From NCBI RefSeq assembly GCF_014635025.1, contig NZ_BMCE01000001.1:434001-498000 (forward strand): a stretch of 64,000 nucleotides of DNA, read 5' to 3'. Both the position numbers and the translations under genes were made by a program. This DNA comes from Fictibacillus barbaricus. GTDB taxonomy: Bacteria; Bacillota; Bacilli; Bacillales; Fictibacillaceae. A model generated the notes under the pieces. That model searched no databases. It was given only the letters and a program-made list of their open reading frames with translations, and was not told where the DNA came from. This document shows positions 51,396 through 60,196 of this stretch, piece after piece. Numbering within the stretch: position 1 is the stretch's first letter; every line of letters begins with the position of its first letter.

Positions 51396-52701
51396 TTGCC
51401 AATCTGGAATCTCGGGAGATATGACACTTTCAGCATTAATCGACCTTGGTGCAGACATTGATTATATCAGGGAACATCTAGAGAAGCTTCCGATCGATCC
51501 TTTTTCATTAAATGTAAAACAGGTCGATAAGAAAGGAATCTCTTCTAAGCAGCTGGTTCTTCACTTTGATGAACATGCTGAGCACCATCATTATGATCAT
51601 AATGAGCAACATCATTACCATGAGCATGATCATACAGGCGGCGACCATACGCATCATCACCATCATGAACATGAGAATGAGCATCATCACCATCATGAGC
51701 ATGAGAATGAGAATGAGCATCATCACCATCATGAACATCGAAAAGCTTCAACTATTTTGGAGATGATCGAGAACAGTCATCTGCCAATACGGGTGAAAAA
51801 AAGAAGTTTGTCTGTTTTTCAGGTTATCGCTGAAGCTGAAGGAAAGATTCACGGCATGGATCCAAAAGATGTCCACTTTCATGAAGTAGGTGCAATGGAT
51901 TCTATTATCGATATCATTGGTGTTTGTCTAGCACTTGAAAGTTTGGGGGTAGAGAAAATAATCGCTTCACCCGTTCCAACTGGTCATGGAAAAATAATGA
52001 TGGCTCATGGACTCTATCCAATTCCAGCTCCAGCAACTGCTGAGATTTTAAAAGGAGTTCCATTAGCTGATTTTCACGTTAAAGGAGAGTTGACCACCCC
52101 AACAGGTGCTGGATTTCTAAAAGCATTAGCACATGAATATGGTAATATTCCTCCTCTTGCAATAGAAAACATTGGGTATGGGGCAGGAAAAAAAGATTTT
52201 AAGCACCCCAATGTTTTGAGAGCTATCCTTTTCAATGCTGATGAAACAGAGAAGCGTGAACAAATCTCTGTCCTAGAATGCCAACTGGATGATTTCACTG
52301 GTGAGGCATTGGGCTATTTAATGGAAAAGTTGTTGAATCAGGGAGCACTTGATGTCTATTTTACCCCTGTCACGATGAAAAAAAGCAGACCGGGAACGCT
52401 TATCACGGTTTTGACTAAACCTGAAATGGTCTTATCATTAGAAGAGCTATTACTGCGTGAAACAAGTACCTTTGGCGTTCGAAAGTCCGAGTGGTCAAGA
52501 CGAATTTTATCAAGGGAATTTAAAGAGATTGAAACGGTTTACGGAACAATAAATGTTAAAGTAGGAAAATTAGAAGGAAATATCATAAAAGTAATTCCAG
52601 AGTATGAGGATGTAAAAAAAGCTTCTTATCAGCATAATGTTTCGTTTGTTGACGTCTATTCGGAAGTAGAGCATGCGTCTAAAACACAAATAGGCCTATA
52701 A
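51376..52701 (+). CDS. larC: LarC, nickel insertion protein with a histidine-rich insert
   Basis: LarC is a CTP-dependent cyclometallase that puts nickel into the pincer nucleotide. The 441-aa protein shows MKILYLDCQSGISGDM, HFHEVGAMDSIIDI, PTPTGAGF-like region and ECQLDDFTGE. Residues 63-121 hold 30 histidines among Asp, Glu and Asn, a nickel store or chaperone segment. In Lactobacillus LarC is made by a programmed frameshift from two frames; here it is one uninterrupted frame. ATG 51376 follows AGAGGGGG within the end of larB. Confidence 0.92.
   Translation: MKILYLDCQSGISGDMTLSALIDLGADIDYIREHLEKLPIDPFSLNVKQVDKKGISSKQLVLHFDEHAEHHHYDHNEQHHYHEHDHTGGDHTHHHHHEHENEHHHHHEHENENEHHHHHEHRKASTILEMIENSHLPIRVKKRSLSVFQVIAEAEGKIHGMDPKDVHFHEVGAMDSIIDIIGVCLALESLGVEKIIASPVPTGHGKIMMAHGLYPIPAPATAEILKGVPLADFHVKGELTTPTGAGFLKALAHEYGNIPPLAIENIGYGAGKKDFKHPNVLRAILFNADETEKREQISVLECQLDDFTGEALGYLMEKLLNQGALDVYFTPVTMKKSRPGTLITVLTKPEMVLSLEELLLRETSTFGVRKSEWSRRILSREFKEIETVYGTINVKVGKLEGNIIKVIPEYEDVKKASYQHNVSFVDVYSEVEHASKTQIGL
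51570..51737 (+). repeat. Tandem CAT/CAC-rich coding repeat in larC
   Basis: Near-identical units encoding HHHHHEHENE occur three times around 51,654-51,737. The DNA words CATCATCACCATCATGA and GAGAATGAG are repeated, so the length of the histidine tract is likely to vary by slippage. Confidence 0.75.
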
Positions 52702-52758
52702 TTTACCTTATATCCATCTGAGTTACGTATATTTTATAGCAGCAGTGGAGGTTCGTTA

Positions 52759-53415
52759 ATGAACGAAATTGAATTAGTGTCCATACTTACTTTAGGTTTC
52801 ATGCTTGGAATTAAACATGCGCTAGAACCCGACCATATAATAGGGGTATCAACGATTGCAAGCCAGAGCAAAAAGTTATCGAAGTCAGCATTAGCTGGTG
52901 TTTTTTGGGGTGTTGGACATACAGCGACCTTGCTTACCGTTGGAATGGGACTTATTTTTCTGAAAAGTGATGTTCCGGAAAAGTATGCTATGAGTTTGGA
53001 GTTTCTAGTTGGGATCATGCTTGTCTATTTTGGGCTCTCAGCAATTTATTCCCATAAGAACAAGACTCACTCAGAAGCTCATGGACGATCATTTGTAAAG
53101 TTTTCCTATGGAAAAGCATTATTTATGGGATTCATTCATGGATTGGCAGGAAGTGCAGCTCTCGTTTTGCTGACGATGAGTACGGTTGATAATCTTCTAG
53201 AAGGCGGTCTTTATATTGTCGTTTTTGGAGCAGGAACAGTAGTAAGTATGCTTTTCTTTACCACCATCATAGGGATCCCGTTCATAATGAGTGCAAACAA
53301 AAAGACTTTTCATAAACCGCTTATTCAACTTACAGGCGTAATAAGTACCTTATTTGGAATCTACTATATGTACAACCTAGGTGTTACTGAAGGATTGTTT
53401 AAACTTTGGATTTAA
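52759..53415 (+). CDS. Nickel/cobalt transporter (NicO/UreH-like)
   Basis: The 218-aa protein has about six helices. The metal motif HALEPDH (H20, D25, H26; HX4DH) is in the first helix and a second histidine is in WGVGHTATLL. Such proteins take up or move nickel across the membrane. Its place after larC ties it to supplying nickel for the LarA-family enzyme. GGAGGT is seven to eight bases before ATG 52759. Confidence 0.87.
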   Translation: MNEIELVSILTLGFMLGIKHALEPDHIIGVSTIASQSKKLSKSALAGVFWGVGHTATLLTVGMGLIFLKSDVPEKYAMSLEFLVGIMLVYFGLSAIYSHKNKTHSEAHGRSFVKFSYGKALFMGFIHGLAGSAALVLLTMSTVDNLLEGGLYIVVFGAGTVVSMLFFTTIIGIPFIMSANKKTFHKPLIQLTGVISTLFGIYYMYNLGVTEGLFKLWI

Positions 53416-53439
53416 GTGTTATTCCAGTTAGGGCAATAA

Positions 53440-53490
53440 TAAGAAAAAAGAGCCTGCAAGCTTCTTAGCTTGCGGGCTCTTCTTAATTTT
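53440..53490. terminator. Bidirectional terminator after the Lar operon
   Basis: AAGAGCCTGCAAGC (53448-53461) pairs with GCTTGCGGGCTCTT (53468-53481) around a 6-base loop, with A residues on one side and TCTTAATTTT on the other. Confidence 0.85.
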
Positions 53491-53540
53491 TATAACTCAT
53501 TACTATTTTCGCCGTATTCGGCAGGGTGTGTCTTCCGATT

Positions 53541-54266
53541 TTAAAACCGTCTTCTTTTGTTGCGAGGCTTGCGTCTTTTTCTAATAATCTTGATCTCTTT
53601 TACTTTAATGAACCTCACGCTAATGAATAAGAAATAAGTTAGGAGTGCGACATAAAAGAAGATCGGTACGCTTTCGAATTGATTCTTGGCAACCAGGTAA
53701 AACATATAGAATAAAAACAATGTGATGATCGTCCCGTATCTTGGCAATGGAATATCTTTTAAACTTGGAATCTTAATCGTGCTGACCATCAAGAGCGCCA
53801 ATCCGTAAAAAATCAAAACGAACACCCATAACGGGATCATTTTAACAAAAAAGACTAAAAAGACCACGATGCCACCAGCTGGAGGGATTGGAATGCCCTT
53901 GAAGTATTTCATGGATTCTTCCGTGTCAGTGATATTAAAGCGCGCTAAGCGATAGGCGCCGAATAGCGGGAAAAGTCCGGCAAGAACATACCCCCACATA
54001 CCTAGATGCACAAAGTAGGAATTGGCGGCAATAAAGGCAGGAGCTGCACCGAATGAAACGACGTCTGCGAGGGAATCCAGTTCCTTGCCAAGCGTGCCTG
54101 AAACACCTAATATTCTAGCGGCTCGACCATCAACAGCGTCCAGCATCATCGCGATAAAAATCAGCATCGCTGCATTTCGGAAATCGCCATGGGCAGCATA
54201 TCCGATAGAAAGAAAACCACAAAACAAGTTCCCTAAAGTTAATAAATTTGGAATATGTTTTTTCAT
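53541..54266 (-). CDS. pssA: CDP-diacylglycerol-serine O-phosphatidyltransferase
   Basis: The 241-aa CDP-alcohol phosphatidyltransferase has the motif DGRAARILGVSGTLGKELDS (DGxxAR-x8-G-x3-D-x3-D) near residues 46-68. About seven membrane helices and a very basic C-terminal tail (KRRKPRNKRRRF) follow. It makes phosphatidylserine, the precursor of phosphatidylethanolamine. The psd gene is not adjacent. Its own ribosome site is weak (GGGACG). Confidence 0.9.
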   Translation of the reverse strand: MKKHIPNLLTLGNLFCGFLSIGYAAHGDFRNAAMLIFIAMMLDAVDGRAARILGVSGTLGKELDSLADVVSFGAAPAFIAANSYFVHLGMWGYVLAGLFPLFGAYRLARFNITDTEESMKYFKGIPIPPAGGIVVFLVFFVKMIPLWVFVLIFYGLALLMVSTIKIPSLKDIPLPRYGTIITLFLFYMFYLVAKNQFESVPIFFYVALLTYFLFISVRFIKVKEIKIIRKRRKPRNKRRRF

Positions 54267-54390
54267 TGTACACGTCCCTTAAAAAAGTACTCTACCATCT
54301 ATGATAGACCATTTACTGTAAAAACGTTAATCTTTTTCGTTAAATAATTAGCTTAACAAAGTTTGGGGAAAGAAAAAAGAGATTCTTTCA

Positions 54391-54546
54391 GCGTGAAATG
54401 TTCCTAAGGTGTGATTCGACGTGCGTGGAACTTGATAGATTTAGCGTAAAACGAAAGACTTTTGGAGTGAAAAATAGCTTTTTTTGCTTGAAACCTCCTA
54501 CATTTTGAGCGAACGTGTAACAAATATATGAACACGTACCGTAAAA
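54391..54546 (+). repeat. 21-bp-phased repeat array ending in a palindrome (copy 2)
   Basis: Cores GCGTGGA, GCGTAAA, GAGTGAA, GCTTGAA and GAGCGAA start at 54423, 54444, 54465, 54486 and 54507, exactly 21 apart; a further GCGTGAAA lies out of phase at 54391. The final palindrome AACGTGTAACA...GAACACGTACCGTAAAA (54512-54546) differs from copy 1 at 3 of 35 positions and starts at the same distance (5 bases) from the last core. The cores are more degenerate than in copy 1. This fills the 315-base gap between pssA and the RpiR gene. Confidence 0.75.
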
Positions 54547-54561
54547 TTCAAATAATGAAGA

Positions 54562-54582
54562 GAACTGACTCAATGAGCCAGT
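54562..54582 (-). terminator. Weak terminator of the RpiR gene
   Basis: ACTGGCTC pairs with GAGTCAGT (one G-T pair) immediately after the stop on the minus strand, followed by TCTCTTCATT. Confidence 0.45.
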
Positions 54583-55329
54583 CTATTTAACACTTTTCTT
54601 CAAATAACTCTCGAACAGAAGATCAATCAGAAGCATCAGCGTTGACCGGGCTGTGATATCATACCCTGCGAACTTCACGCGATCGACGGTCATGCTTAAG
54701 TTGGTTTTGACCATTTTACCGAGTGTGGAATCTGACGAGTTCGTGATAGCAGCTGTATCTACAACTTTATAAGTTAGTTTTTCTGCGGCTTGCACCAGCG
54801 TTTTTGTTTCACCGCTCGATGAGATGAAGAACACCAAATCATTAGGCTCCACCATGTTTGGCAGCAGATCAATCATGTGTGATTCATATGTATAATGAGT
54901 TTGTTTGTTCGTCTGCATCAAAAGCTTACTAAAGTACTCGGCCATCATTTTAGACAAGCCGACTCCGACCACGATTACTCGTTTCGCGTTCACCATTTTC
55001 TCACTTAATTTTTCAAGCTCAGCCGTTTGAATCGTTTCGAAGGCTGAGACGAACTCCTCTTTATATCGGTCAACCGGATGGTCATTACGCAACAATTGCT
55101 GGTTTTCAATCGTCTTCAAAATAAACTTTAGCTCCGAAAAACCCTCTAAACCTAGTTTGTGAGACATCCGTACGATCGTGGTCGTACTTACGTTGTTTAC
55201 TTTTGCGATCCCGGTCAATGAATGTTTTTTTGCTTCATCTAAATTCTGGTCGATATAATAAAGCACTTGCTTTTCAGTTGGTGTGAGCTCGGCTAAATGA
55301 CTTCCGAACTGATCCAAGACTTTCCCCAT
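54583..55329 (-). CDS. RpiR-family regulator of the mannosylglycerate-type operon
   Basis: The 248-aa protein has an N-terminal HTH_6 (LTPTEKQVLYYIDQNLDEAKKHSLTGIAKV, NVSTTTIVRMSHKLGLEGFSEL) and a C-terminal SIS sugar-phosphate-binding domain (VVGVGLSKMMAEYFSKLLM, FFISSSGETKTLVQA). It is divergent from the PTS/mannosidase operon and probably senses an imported sugar phosphate such as the 6-phospho-glycoside. GAGGAAG precedes ATG 55329. Confidence 0.87.
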   Translation of the reverse strand: MGKVLDQFGSHLAELTPTEKQVLYYIDQNLDEAKKHSLTGIAKVNNVSTTTIVRMSHKLGLEGFSELKFILKTIENQQLLRNDHPVDRYKEEFVSAFETIQTAELEKLSEKMVNAKRVIVVGVGLSKMMAEYFSKLLMQTNKQTHYTYESHMIDLLPNMVEPNDLVFFISSSGETKTLVQAAEKLTYKVVDTAAITNSSDSTLGKMVKTNLSMTVDRVKFAGYDITARSTLMLLIDLLFESYLKKSVK

Positions 55330-55384
55330 GAGTAACTTCCTCTTTTCCGCACATATCTTTCCCTTAGTATAGCTGATTTTTCAT

Positions 55385-55426
55385 TCTGTACAAATATACA
55401 GCGTCTGTACAAAGACAACGCTTACT
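55385..55426 (+). promoter_or_regulatory. Repeated operator and cre-like box ahead of the PTS operon
   Basis: TCTGTACAAA occurs twice, 19 bases apart (55385 and 55404); the first copy is part of an inverted repeat CTGTA-N6-TACAG (55386-55401). A cre-like sequence AGACAACGCTTACT (12 of 14) follows at 55413-55426. The repeats are candidate sites for the RpiR regulator. Confidence 0.5.
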
Positions 55427-55495
55427 TTTGTGTTACAACTTAGGTATAGAGAGTTGGAAGTGCTTTCATACTAAAGAAAGATTGGAGTGAACGTC

Positions 55496-57457
55496 ATGGA
55501 ACTTAGAAACATGACCCATCCGAATTTAGTGATGTTCGATGTGGATGCTCAAAGTAAAGAGCAAGTCATCCGGCAGCTAATTTCTAAAATAAAGAAGCAA
55601 GGTTTCGTAGAATCAGAAGACGCTTTTTTGGAAGCGGTTTTAAAACGTGAAGAGCAATCTCCAACAGGAATGGAGAGAGGCCTTGCGATTCCGCATGGTA
55701 AGTCTTCAACTGTTAAAGAAGCCGTTTTTGCGGCGGCACGTTTGAAGACACCTCTTGCTGATTGGGAAAGCATCGATCCGAACAACAAAGTTCAGCTTGT
55801 TTTCATGATCGCGATTCCAGAAAGCGAAGCAGGCACAACTCACTTAAAAGTATTGTCTACATTGAGCACAAACTTAATGCGCGACGACTACTTAGAGGGC
55901 TTGATGGCCGCAGAATCACCTGAAGAATTTTTAAACAGACTGGATGTTGAAGAGAAACCGGAAGCTCCAGCTGAAATAGAATTCACAAAAACTGTTGTGG
56001 CGATTACTGCTTGTGCAACAGGGATCGCGCATACGTACATGTCGGCTGAAGCTCTAGAAAAAGCGGGTAGTGAACTTGGCGTAAGAGTTCTTGTTGAAAA
56101 ACAAGGAGCGAATGGAATCGAGGACGAGCTTACAGCAGATGTCATTAAAAACGCAGACGCAGTAATATTCGCTACTGACATCGCTCCTAAACGCTTAGAT
56201 CGTTTTGCAGGGAAAGCTTATGTACAAACACGTGTCGCTGAGCCTCTTCGCAAAGGTAAAGAAATAATTCAAAAAGCAATAAACAATCCAGATGGAGTTG
56301 TTGAACAAGGTGACGAAGATGAGTCACCAACGACGTCCTCAAACGGCGGTGGATTCTTTAAAGATATGGTTCAAGCCGTAATGACGGGAATCTCGTACAT
56401 GATACCGGTTATTGTTGCCGGTGGTCTGATGATGGGGATCGCGAAGCTTGGTGCAATGCCGTTCGGACTTGTAAACGAACTTGCAGATCCAAAATATGCA
56501 ACACACTCAAATGAACTTTTCGTTATTTTGCATCACTTAGACAAATTGGGTGGACTGATCTTTAAGTTCATGTATCCGATATTTGCGGCGTTCGTGGCCT
56601 ATTCACTGGCTGACCGTGTTGGTCTTGTTGCCGGATTTATCGGTGGAGCTTTTGCAGGAGGACTTCATTACACATTCTGGAACAATCCTGAAGGCATTCC
56701 GTCCGGTTTCTTAGGCGCATTGATTCTGGGTCTGGCAGCCGGTTATATAGCTCGTTTCTTGAACCAAAAGATTCAATTGAACAAGAACCTAGCTGCGATG
56801 AAGCCTATGTTCATCATTCCAGCGGTTTCAATTTTATCTATTTTCTTCTTAAACTTTTATATTGTTGACCCATTGTTTGGCGGGTTGAATGCTGTTTTAC
56901 GCAACTGGATTGAAGCAGCACAAGGTACTGGCGATGTTGTTTTAGCATCAATCATCGCATCTGCAACTGCCTTTGACTTAGGTGGACCGATTAACAAAGC
57001 AGCCGGTGCGATTGCGATTGGACTTGCGGCTGACGAAGTGTATCCGTTGACGGCTCGTGTACTTGCAATTGTTATTCCACCGATCGGACTTGGACTAGCT
57101 GTAATCATTGATAAATATATTGTTGGACGCCGTGTGTTCCCGGCTGACCTTCGTATCACAGGTAATACTTCATTATTATTAGGATTCCTCGCGATCTCTG
57201 AGGGTGCGATTCCGTTTATGCTTCGTAACCCGTTGATCACGATTCCGATCAACATCATCGGTGCAATCCTCGGCGCAAGTACAGCAGTTCTTTTAGGAGC
57301 AGTACAATGGCTGCCGCTTCCGGCAATCTGGGGCTGGCCTCTAGTTGAAAACCTATGGGCATACCTTCTAGGACTCGTTGTAGGTGCAGGCTTTATCGCA
57401 TTTGCAAACATCTTTATCCGTTTTGCGATTTTAAAGAAAAAAGAACGACAAGCATAA
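55496..57457 (+). CDS. mngA: PTS fructose-family EIIABC (mannosylglycerate type, MngA-like)
   Basis: The 653-aa single-chain permease has EIIA (about 1-150) with phosphohistidine H67 in LAIPHGKSS, EIIB (about 165-262) with phosphocysteine C173 in ITACATGIAHT, and EIIC (about 285-645) with multiple helices. It imports and phosphorylates a sugar. The gene next door, a GH38 mannosidase, gives the mngAB pairing known in E. coli, so 2-O-alpha-mannosylglycerate is the likely substrate. ATG 55496 follows TTGGAGTGA; GTG 55487 is possible. Confidence 0.88.
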   Translation: MELRNMTHPNLVMFDVDAQSKEQVIRQLISKIKKQGFVESEDAFLEAVLKREEQSPTGMERGLAIPHGKSSTVKEAVFAAARLKTPLADWESIDPNNKVQLVFMIAIPESEAGTTHLKVLSTLSTNLMRDDYLEGLMAAESPEEFLNRLDVEEKPEAPAEIEFTKTVVAITACATGIAHTYMSAEALEKAGSELGVRVLVEKQGANGIEDELTADVIKNADAVIFATDIAPKRLDRFAGKAYVQTRVAEPLRKGKEIIQKAINNPDGVVEQGDEDESPTTSSNGGGFFKDMVQAVMTGISYMIPVIVAGGLMMGIAKLGAMPFGLVNELADPKYATHSNELFVILHHLDKLGGLIFKFMYPIFAAFVAYSLADRVGLVAGFIGGAFAGGLHYTFWNNPEGIPSGFLGALILGLAAGYIARFLNQKIQLNKNLAAMKPMFIIPAVSILSIFFLNFYIVDPLFGGLNAVLRNWIEAAQGTGDVVLASIIASATAFDLGGPINKAAGAIAIGLAADEVYPLTARVLAIVIPPIGLGLAVIIDKYIVGRRVFPADLRITGNTSLLLGFLAISEGAIPFMLRNPLITIPINIIGAILGASTAVLLGAVQWLPLPAIWGWPLVENLWAYLLGLVVGAGFIAFANIFIRFAILKKKERQA

Positions 57458-57532
57458 ATTTAAAAGGGGCGCATCTTGAAAAAGGTGACCCCTCTTTCTA
57501 TTAATGACAGTCAACTTTGGGAGGGAACCAGC

Positions 57533-60196
57533 ATGAAACAGAAAAAAGTTTACGTTGTACCGCATTCGCATTGGGACCGCGAGTGGTATTTTACGATAGA
57601 AGATTCGAACCTTTTACTTGTTGAAAACATGGACCGACTCTTGGACGTGATGGATAACGACCCGGAATATACAGGATATGTTTTTGACGCGCAAAGTTCG
57701 ATCATTGATGAATATTTGAAGATTCGGCCAGAGGAAAAGGAGCGTTTGTCCAAATTGATCACCGAAAAGCGTATCTTTGTTGGACCTTGGTATACACAAG
57801 CTGATTCCTTGCTTGTAAATCGAGAGTCGTTGATTCGTAACTTGATGTACGGAACACGAATCGCAGAAAAAATGGGGCATTCTATGAATGTTGGTTACCT
57901 GCCTGATATTTTTGGTCAGAACACGTATCTGCCGTCGATGTTTAAAGAGTTTGACATCGATTATAGTGTGTTGCAGCGCGGAATTTACACAGATCAGCTG
58001 AACGGTGATCTGAACTTTACGTGGAAATCTCCGGACGGTGAAAGCGTAAAGGCGAATAATATCTACTTCGGATACGGCCCTGGGAAGTTCTTAGCGGCTG
58101 ATGACGAGTATTTGGAAGAGCGTTTGCTGCCGATTTTAGAAAAAATCGCAGATCTGAACGAGAATACAAATAACTTATTGCTGCCAGCGGGTGGCGACCA
58201 AGTGCTTGTCCGTGAACATTTTCCTGAAACGGTAAAGAAATTAAACGAAATCGATATGAAACATGAGTACATGCTTTCAGATTATGAAACGTTTATGAAG
58301 GATACGTGGGAGGAAGGTAATTTTGAGAACGTGATCGAAGGTGAATTAATCGCGACTCAGAAATCCCGTATCCACAACACGATTCGTTCACAGCGTTATA
58401 ACATCAAAAAACTGAACGACATTGCAGAAGAGAAAGTGATCCATGAGCTGGAGCCTCTTGCAAGCTTAGCGAGTACGATAGGTTTCAAGTATCCCCAAAA
58501 GTGGATCGATGAGATGTGGAAGATGCTATTCGATGTACACGCTCATGACAGCATTGGGGGCTGTAACTCTGATGATACGAATCAGGAAATCATTAATCGT
58601 TTAACAAAAGTAATCCGAATCGCTGACGGGTGTTTGAATCTATTGAAAAAGCAGATGACTGAAGCGGTAAGCCGAAAGCTCGGCAAGGATTCTATTTTTA
58701 TTGTGTTCCATCTGTTGCCGAAAGCTCTTGAAGGGTCACAAAAAGTGGTGCTTTTCACAAAGGAAAAAGAATTTGGTGTTCGTGATTTAGATGGAAAAAT
58801 AGTTGCACTTGATGTTTTGAATCAAAAGTACATCTCTGGCGGTAAAACAATCGTTGTGACAGCAGAAGGAGAGAAGGAAGTTGAAGCGCCTGGTTATTAC
58901 CGAAATGAAGTGATGCTTCGTGAAGTAAGGCTTCCTGCAATGGGTTATGAGACATTCGAAGTCGTTGAGGGCGGAGAAAATGACGTTTTATCTCATAAGT
59001 TTTTAAACAATCGTTTAATTGAAAACGAAAATTTTCTTATTTTTGAAGAGAATGGTGCTTTAAATCTTGTAGTGAAATCAACAGAACAAACGATTTCCGA
59101 TTTTATGAGATTTGAAAATGTAGCAGATGCAGGGGACTCATATGATTTCTCACCCCTTGAGGGAGATAAAGGGATTTACTCGGAAAAAGTACTTTCTTGT
59201 TATGTTAAAGCAAGTGCTGGGACTGAATTCATGGAAGTCGTGCATGTGTTGAACGTGCCAGCAAACTTGGAAGACCGTAAAATCGTTAACATCTCAAAAG
59301 GACTAACCGTTGTAACACGTTTTGAGATTCGTAAAGGTGAGGATTTTATCCGTGTGACGCATGATATCCAAAACGATGTGAAGGATCACCGCGTTCGTGT
59401 GCTGCTGAAAACGTCTATTGAATCACCAGAACATTCTTTTGGCGATCAAGGATTCAGCTTGATCCAGCGTCCTACAGTTAATCCATATATGGAGAACTGG
59501 CGTGAACAGAAGTTTGCAGAAGCTCCTGTACCGATTTATCCGCTTGAAAACATGGCAGGTGCGACTGATGGTAAATTAACGGCAGCTGTTGTTACAAAAG
59601 GAATCAAGGAATACCAGCTGATCAAAGAAACAGGTGAACTGGCTCTGACGTTGTTCCGAAGTGTTGGTCTGCTTGGTCGTGACAACCTAGCTTGGAGACC
59701 TGGTCGGGCTTCCGGAATCAATAATAAAGTCGTGTATACGCCAGACGCTCAGATGCAAGGAAAGATGAAGTTTGAGTATGCGATTCATGTCGGAAAAGGT
59801 CATGATGTTAAACAGTTGTTTAAATTTGTGGATCAATATCGCGGTCACAGCGTGAGTTATCAGAAGCAATCACTGAACACATTTGAAGAAAGACTCGACC
59901 GTTTCGAGATTCCTTATCCGGTTGATGTATTGCCAGCACGATTCAGCTTGTTTGAATCAACGGGTGAAGTTTTCTTGAGCACGATGAAAAAAGCACATGA
60001 CGATAATTCAGTAATTTTACGATTGTTTAATCCGAGTGAGGAAGAGCAAACAGTGACTTTATTAAGCGAATACATTCAATCTGTGTCACAAGCAAAACTG
60101 AACGAAAAAGGCGTGATCGATGTGAAGGACGAAGTGACGGTTCGACCTAAGGGGTATGTCACATTGAAACTATTTATGAAGGAGAATGTATTATGA
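57533..60196 (+). CDS. mngB: GH38 alpha-mannosidase (MngB-like)
   Basis: The 887-aa cytoplasmic glycosidase has VPHSHWDREW at residues 9-18 (zinc ligands H11/H13/D15), nucleophile D125 in GYLPDIFGQN, and the AHDSIGGCNSDD zinc segment. Domain order is catalytic, three-helix bundle and large beta C-terminus. E. coli MngB splits 2-O-(6-phospho-mannosyl)-glycerate to mannose-6-phosphate and glycerate. GGGAGG lies eight bases before ATG 57533; an earlier in-frame start at 57476 lacks one. It overlaps the next gene by 4 bases. Confidence 0.9.
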   Translation: MKQKKVYVVPHSHWDREWYFTIEDSNLLLVENMDRLLDVMDNDPEYTGYVFDAQSSIIDEYLKIRPEEKERLSKLITEKRIFVGPWYTQADSLLVNRESLIRNLMYGTRIAEKMGHSMNVGYLPDIFGQNTYLPSMFKEFDIDYSVLQRGIYTDQLNGDLNFTWKSPDGESVKANNIYFGYGPGKFLAADDEYLEERLLPILEKIADLNENTNNLLLPAGGDQVLVREHFPETVKKLNEIDMKHEYMLSDYETFMKDTWEEGNFENVIEGELIATQKSRIHNTIRSQRYNIKKLNDIAEEKVIHELEPLASLASTIGFKYPQKWIDEMWKMLFDVHAHDSIGGCNSDDTNQEIINRLTKVIRIADGCLNLLKKQMTEAVSRKLGKDSIFIVFHLLPKALEGSQKVVLFTKEKEFGVRDLDGKIVALDVLNQKYISGGKTIVVTAEGEKEVEAPGYYRNEVMLREVRLPAMGYETFEVVEGGENDVLSHKFLNNRLIENENFLIFEENGALNLVVKSTEQTISDFMRFENVADAGDSYDFSPLEGDKGIYSEKVLSCYVKASAGTEFMEVVHVLNVPANLEDRKIVNISKGLTVVTRFEIRKGEDFIRVTHDIQNDVKDHRVRVLLKTSIESPEHSFGDQGFSLIQRPTVNPYMENWREQKFAEAPVPIYPLENMAGATDGKLTAAVVTKGIKEYQLIKETGELALTLFRSVGLLGRDNLAWRPGRASGINNKVVYTPDAQMQGKMKFEYAIHVGKGHDVKQLFKFVDQYRGHSVSYQKQSLNTFEERLDRFEIPYPVDVLPARFSLFESTGEVFLSTMKKAHDDNSVILRLFNPSEEEQTVTLLSEYIQSVSQAKLNEKGVIDVKDEVTVRPKGYVTLKLFMKENVL

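Noticed and set aside
51508-51766. Met/His-rich frames on both strands within larC
   Set aside because: They arise from the CAT/CAC repeats of the histidine tract and lack start signals.
51376-52701. Programmed frameshift in larC
   Set aside because: The gene is one open frame from start to stop with all LarC regions in the same frame.
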